Source: a bacterium UBA7470
Lineage (GTDB): Bacteria; Pseudomonadota; Gammaproteobacteria; Burkholderiales; Burkholderiaceae_C
Direction of reading: 5' to 3'
Assembly (NCBI GenBank): GCA_002479815.1
Contig: DLPA01000058.1
Coordinates: 1-9,621 of the forward strand
DNA length: 9,621 bases
Shown piece by piece: positions 6,051 to 9,621 of the stretch. Both the position numbers and the translations under genes were made by a program. The stretch's first letter is position 1, and the number at the start of each line of letters is the position of its first letter. Under the pieces are notes generated by a model. That model was not told where the DNA came from and searched no databases. It saw nothing but the letters and a program-made list of their open reading frames with translations.

Positions 6051-9000
6051 TTAAGGGGCGGTACTGCTTTCTCCCTTGCGTTGTGTGGGACTTGTGAAGA
6101 AGCGTTTGAACCAATGCCCCAAATCGTCCATGTAGCAATACACCACGGGCACGACGACCAGGGTCAAGATGGACGAGGTAATCACCCCGCCAATGACGGC
6201 TTGGCCCATAGGCGCACGTTGCTCTGAGCCTTCGGACAAGGCAAACGCCAAGGGAATCATGCCCGCCACCATGGCTAAAGTCGTCATCAAAATAGGGCGC
6301 AAGCGCACCTTGGCCGCCAAGAGCAGGGCTTCGGTGCGATTCATGGCCGGCATATCAGGTGTGCCTTCGCGGGCGCGGATGGCGAAGTCCACCAACAAAA
6401 TGGCGTTCTTCGTCACCAAGCCCATGAGCATGATGATGCCGATCACTGAAAACATACTCATGCTGGAGCCAAACATCATCAGCGCCAGCACCACGCCTAT
6501 CAGCGTCAGTGGCAGTGAGGTCATCAGCGCCAGCGGCTGCAAGAAGCTCTTGAACTGGCTGGCCAAAATCATGTAGATGAAGATGATCGCCATCGCCAAG
6601 GCCGACACCGCGTAGGCGAAGGATTCCTGCATATTTTTGGTCGAGCCGCCAAATTGGTAACGATAACCCGGCGGCCAAGTCATGCCGTCTAGCACTTTGC
6701 GAATGTCGGCAGACACCTCGCCTGCGGTACGTCCATAGACGTTGGCGGTGATGGAGACTTCGCGGTTGAGGTTGCGGCGGTTGATTTGGTTCGCCCCCGT
6801 CGCGGCTTGCACGTCGGCAATTTGGCCCAAGCGCACGATGCGCGGGCTGCCATCGGCCTGAGTTCCGACGACCAAGGGCAAGCGGCTCAAATCCTCGGGG
6901 TGTTGGCGCAGCTCGGGCGGCAGGCGCACGATGACATCGTACGTTTGATCGTCTGCCGCACGCCAATTGCCCACCGTCTGCCCGGCCACCAAAATTCGCA
7001 GCGAAGAGGCCACACTGCCCACGCCCACGCCTACGTCAGAAGCGGCTTCGGATTTCAGGCGCACATCAATCGTGGGCTTGTTGGGTTTGACGGAGGAGTC
7101 CAAATCGACCAAGCCAGAAATGGGGCGGATTTGCTTCATCACCTCGACGCTCAAACGCTCTAGCTCGTGCAAATCGCTGCCCATGAGCGAAAACTCCACC
7201 TGCTTATTGCCGCCCACCGCATCCAGCAAGCCCACATGGGTGACGTTGATGCCGCCCACCGAACGCAGACGCTCGCGCAATTGGGCAGAAAGTTGATCGG
7301 CACTCAGGCTGCGGTCTTTGCGATCGACCAAGCGGATGTAGAGGTTGGCGTAGATTTTTCCTTGTGCATTGCCGGTGTTGATGGTGGCGACGGTGTAACG
7401 CACTTCGGGAAACTCGCGCACGATGGCATCGACTTGCTTGGCTTTTTGCTCGGTCGTTTCTAGCGACGAACCCACGGGGGCATGAAAGGTCAAACTGGTT
7501 TCAGAAAAATCAGCTTTGGGCACAAACTCCGTCCCGAGCAAAGGCACCAAGACGATGCTGGCGACAAACACGCCCAGCGCCAACGCCAAGGTGCTGAGTT
7601 TGTGCCGCAGCGACCACGCCAAGACGTGTTGATAGGTCTCGGCCAAATCATCTTGCAACTGGTCAATCCAACCGGTGACGCGGCCTATGGTGTGGTCGTA
7701 CCAGCCCTGTCGTGGGCCGCGTGCCTGCCCGTGGGCATGAATAGACGGGTCGTGCCAGACCGACGACAGCATGGGGTCGAGCGTGAAGCTGACGAACATG
7801 GAAATCAAAATCGCCGCCGCCACCGTGATGCCGAATTCGTGGAAGAACTTGCCGATGATGCCTTCCATAAAGCCAATAGGCAAAAACACCGCCACGATGG
7901 ATAGCGTGGTCGCCAACACCGCCAGCCCGATTTCGCGCGTGCCATCCATCGCCGCATCAAACGCCGATTTGCCCATTTGCACATGGCGCACAATGTTCTC
8001 GCGCACCACAATGGCATCGTCGATCAACAAGCCCACGCTCAAGGACAGCGCCATCAGTGTCAGCATATTGATGGTGAAGCCAAACATCTGCATCACCATG
8101 AAGGTGCCGATCAAGGCAATCGGCAAGGTCAAGCCCGTGATGATGGTGGAGCGCCACGAGTTGAGGAACAAAAACACGATCAGCACCGTCAACACCGCCC
8201 CTTCAATCAGGGTTTGGCGCACATTGTTCACCCCCACGCGAATGGAGCGTGAGCCGTCTTGCACTTCTTGCAGCTTGTAGCCTTGGGGCAATTGGGCCTG
8301 CATCTCTTTCAAGGTCGCTTGCAAGCCATTGACCACGGCGATGGTGTTCTCGTCTTGCGTTTTTTGGATTTGCAGCACCAAGGCCCGTTGACCGTTGAGC
8401 AGCGCCACATTTTCCTGCTCCAGCGCACTGTCCACCACCCGCGCGACTTGATGCAGCCGTATGGCCTGCCCCCCGCGACGGGTGACGATGATATGCCCAA
8501 AGTCTCGCGGATCGTCCATACGCGCTTGCAACTGCACCACGCGCTCTTGGTGGGCGTTGCGCAGCGTGCCCAAGGGGGCATCTTGGTTTTCGGTGCGCAC
8601 CGCCGCCACGATTTGATCGGCGGTGATGCCCAAGGCCTCCATCGCTTGCGGTTGCAACTCGATATTCACGGCCCGGCGTGAGCCGCCGACGATCGTCACC
8701 GCCCCCACGCCACGCACATTTTCAAGGCGCTTTTTCAGGGTTTGCTCGGCCCACAGCGTCATCTCTACTGGATTGGGGGCACGAGTTTGAGCCGACTTGA
8801 CGGCTTCTGCGTCTGGCAGCACCGCCACCGACCACACGGCACGGCTGGCGGGATCGAAGCGCAGCACCTTAGGCTCTTTTACTTCGGTACGCAAACTGGG
8901 TTTGAGCAAGGCGATTTTTTCGCGCACGTCTTCAGCGGCTTTGCGGCCTTCCATGTGCAAGCCAAACTCGATGATGACCACCGACTGGCTTTCATAGCTG

Positions 9001-9248
9001 CGCGACGTGAGCGAGTTGATGCCTGCAATGGTGTTGACCGCTTCTTCCACCTTCTGGGTGACTTCGGTTTCGACAATCTCAGGCGCGGCTCCCGGATACT
9101 CCGTTGTCACCACCACCACGGGAAAGTCGATGCTGGGAAACTGATCCACTTGCAAGCGTTGCAAGGCAAACATCCCCATCACCACAAAGGCCAACATGAC
9201 CATTGTGGCAAAGACGGGATTGCGTAAAGAAACTTGGGTGAACCACAT
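6051..9248 (-). CDS. RND efflux pump inner-membrane permease (AcrB/MdtBC-like, HAE1 type)
   Basis: A 1065-residue proton-driven RND transporter, the inner-membrane engine of a tripartite pump exporting drugs or other hydrophobic compounds. Layout: first membrane helix at about 13-31, porter domain with QFPSIDFP and TEYPGAAPEIVETEVT (about 36-65), membrane helices 2-6 at about 345-495, helix 7 at about 552-571, second porter domain, and helices 8-12 at about 880-1040. Proton-relay residues are intact: Asp410 and Asp411 in GLLIDDAIVV, Lys947 in GLVTKNAILLVDFA, and Arg982/Thr989 in RLRPILMT, matching AcrB D407/D408, K940, R971 and T978. All this suggests a working drug-type (HAE1) pump rather than a metal (HME) pump; the substrate is unknown. 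The start ATG at 9248 gives the normal N-terminus MWFTQVSLRNPVFA, and GGAG lies 10 bases upstream; a GTG at 9281 would add 11 residues inside the adaptor gene. It overlaps the adaptor stop by one base. Confidence 0.96.
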   Translation of the reverse strand: MWFTQVSLRNPVFATMVMLAFVVMGMFALQRLQVDQFPSIDFPVVVVTTEYPGAAPEIVETEVTQKVEEAVNTIAGINSLTSRSYESQSVVIIEFGLHMEGRKAAEDVREKIALLKPSLRTEVKEPKVLRFDPASRAVWSVAVLPDAEAVKSAQTRAPNPVEMTLWAEQTLKKRLENVRGVGAVTIVGGSRRAVNIELQPQAMEALGITADQIVAAVRTENQDAPLGTLRNAHQERVVQLQARMDDPRDFGHIIVTRRGGQAIRLHQVARVVDSALEQENVALLNGQRALVLQIQKTQDENTIAVVNGLQATLKEMQAQLPQGYKLQEVQDGSRSIRVGVNNVRQTLIEGAVLTVLIVFLFLNSWRSTIITGLTLPIALIGTFMVMQMFGFTINMLTLMALSLSVGLLIDDAIVVRENIVRHVQMGKSAFDAAMDGTREIGLAVLATTLSIVAVFLPIGFMEGIIGKFFHEFGITVAAAILISMFVSFTLDPMLSSVWHDPSIHAHGQARGPRQGWYDHTIGRVTGWIDQLQDDLAETYQHVLAWSLRHKLSTLALALGVFVASIVLVPLLGTEFVPKADFSETSLTFHAPVGSSLETTEQKAKQVDAIVREFPEVRYTVATINTGNAQGKIYANLYIRLVDRKDRSLSADQLSAQLRERLRSVGGINVTHVGLLDAVGGNKQVEFSLMGSDLHELERLSVEVMKQIRPISGLVDLDSSVKPNKPTIDVRLKSEAASDVGVGVGSVASSLRILVAGQTVGNWRAADDQTYDVIVRLPPELRQHPEDLSRLPLVVGTQADGSPRIVRLGQIADVQAATGANQINRRNLNREVSITANVYGRTAGEVSADIRKVLDGMTWPPGYRYQFGGSTKNMQESFAYAVSALAMAIIFIYMILASQFKSFLQPLALMTSLPLTLIGVVLALMMFGSSMSMFSVIGIIMLMGLVTKNAILLVDFAIRAREGTPDMPAMNRTEALLLAAKVRLRPILMTTLAMVAGMIPLAFALSEGSEQRAPMGQAVIGGVITSSILTLVVVPVVYCYMDDLGHWFKRFFTSPTQRKGESSTAP

Positions 9249-9250
9249 TA
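9246..9250 (-). promoter_or_regulatory. Stop/start overlap (TAATG) coupling adaptor and pump translation
   Basis: On the minus strand the adaptor stop TAA (9250-9248) shares its last base with the pump start ATG (9248-9246). Such an overlap is typical of translational coupling between partners made in fixed ratio. GGAG (9262-9259) lies inside the end of the adaptor gene, 10 bases before the ATG. Confidence 0.8.
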
Positions 9251-9621
9251 TTGGGCCGCTCCACTGGCAGCCGCTTGCCACTTGACGGCGGTTTTTTCCT
9301 GCATCAAGCCCGCCGTGACCCTCAGCAGCGGGGTGTGCTCGGGCAGGGCATCGGTGAGGACGTAAGGCTCACTCCAACGCCCATCGGCTTCGCGCAGCGT
9401 CCCACGCGCTTGCACACGCAGGGGGAGATGCTTGATCTGCTGCGTCTCGCCCTCTTGCACGATCACTTGCACATAGGGCTGGGGCTTGTCGTTGCGTATG
9501 CTGCTGGCGGGCAGGGCCACGCCCTCACGCTCGCCTATCACGATGCTGCCCTTGGCAAACAAGCCATGCCGCAAGCCTGTGGCGGGGCTGAGTTTGAGGT
9601 AGGTCATGACGCTGCGGCTGG
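9248..9621 (-). CDS. RND efflux periplasmic adaptor (membrane fusion protein), C-terminal part only
   Basis: The last 123 residues of an HlyD/AcrA-type adaptor that links the RND pump to the outer-membrane channel. The reading frame stays open to the window edge, so the start and the hairpin and lipoyl domains lie outside. An internal ATG at 9607 is not the true start: it would begin in the middle of a beta-barrel domain. Seen: the end of the beta-barrel domain with the family hallmark SPATGLRHGLFAKGSIVI, then the returning strand VALPASSIRND, followed by the membrane-proximal domain (GRWSEPYVLTDALPEHTPLLRVTAGLMQEKTAVKW) and a short Ala/Gly-rich tail. Immediate overlap with the pump gene confirms the pairing. 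Whether it is lipid-anchored cannot be seen because the N-terminus is missing. Confidence 0.88.
   Translation of the reverse strand, partial: SRSVMTYLKLSPATGLRHGLFAKGSIVIGEREGVALPASSIRNDKPQPYVQVIVQEGETQQIKHLPLRVQARGTLREADGRWSEPYVLTDALPEHTPLLRVTAGLMQEKTAVKWQAAASGAAQ

Noticed and set aside
6355..6966. 203-codon minus-strand frame inside the RND pump gene
   Set aside because: It runs in a different frame of a fully conserved pump sequence and reads as Arg/His/Pro-rich low-information protein.
7482..8280. Plus-strand open frames of about 140 and 169 codons opposite the RND pump
   Set aside because: They are antisense shadows of the conserved membrane-helix region of the pump, with no ribosome site or recognisable domain.
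9249..9281. Pump start at a GTG, adding 11 residues
   Set aside because: RND pumps of this type begin at MWFT/MNFT-like sequence just before the first membrane helix. The ATG overlapping the adaptor stop fits better.
1..9621. Searches by eye for CRISPR repeats, tRNA genes, insertion-sequence ends, defence or toxin genes
   Set aside because: No regularly spaced repeats, tRNA-like cloverleaf, transposase or terminal inverted repeats were seen. All long frames are accounted for by seven recognisable families.

Overview
The window (about 58% G+C by eye, unbroken genes, short spacers) looks like an ordinary chromosomal stretch of a betaproteobacterium, most likely Burkholderiales and plausibly Comamonadaceae. 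The grounds are a Bug-family periplasmic receptor, a coniferyl-aldehyde-type dehydrogenase, and the order pcm-like gene, rhodanese, tolC. I recall that order from Burkholderiales but did not search for it. I see no mobile element, tRNA/rRNA, CRISPR array, phage gene or sign of recent transfer.

Left part (1-3427), catabolism and uptake. A short-chain dehydrogenase of the HSD17B10 / type-2 3-hydroxyacyl-CoA dehydrogenase type runs rightward (46-807). A class-3-like aldehyde dehydrogenase converges on it with a 10-base gap (818-2278, minus). Divergent from the aldehyde dehydrogenase, across 132 bases holding a candidate promoter, is a Bug/TctC-type receptor (2411-3427) whose membrane partners are not in the window.

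Right part (3479-9621), all on the minus strand and so read from right to left: the C-terminal end of an RND periplasmic adaptor (cut by the window edge), the RND inner-membrane pump (start overlapping the adaptor stop by one base), a protein-L-isoaspartate-methyltransferase-like protein, a single-domain rhodanese, and a TolC-family outer-membrane channel. Adaptor, pump and channel together could form a complete tripartite efflux machine. The two small cytoplasmic proteins sit between pump and channel and may simply share the transcript. The methyltransferase-like protein lacks the serine motif of true isoaspartyl methyltransferases, so its usual annotation is doubtful.

The tolC and receptor genes converge on a 51-base gap containing two adjacent short palindromes. 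I found no convincing undescribed system. The points most worth following are the atypical methyltransferase and its fixed place between an RND pump and a TolC channel.
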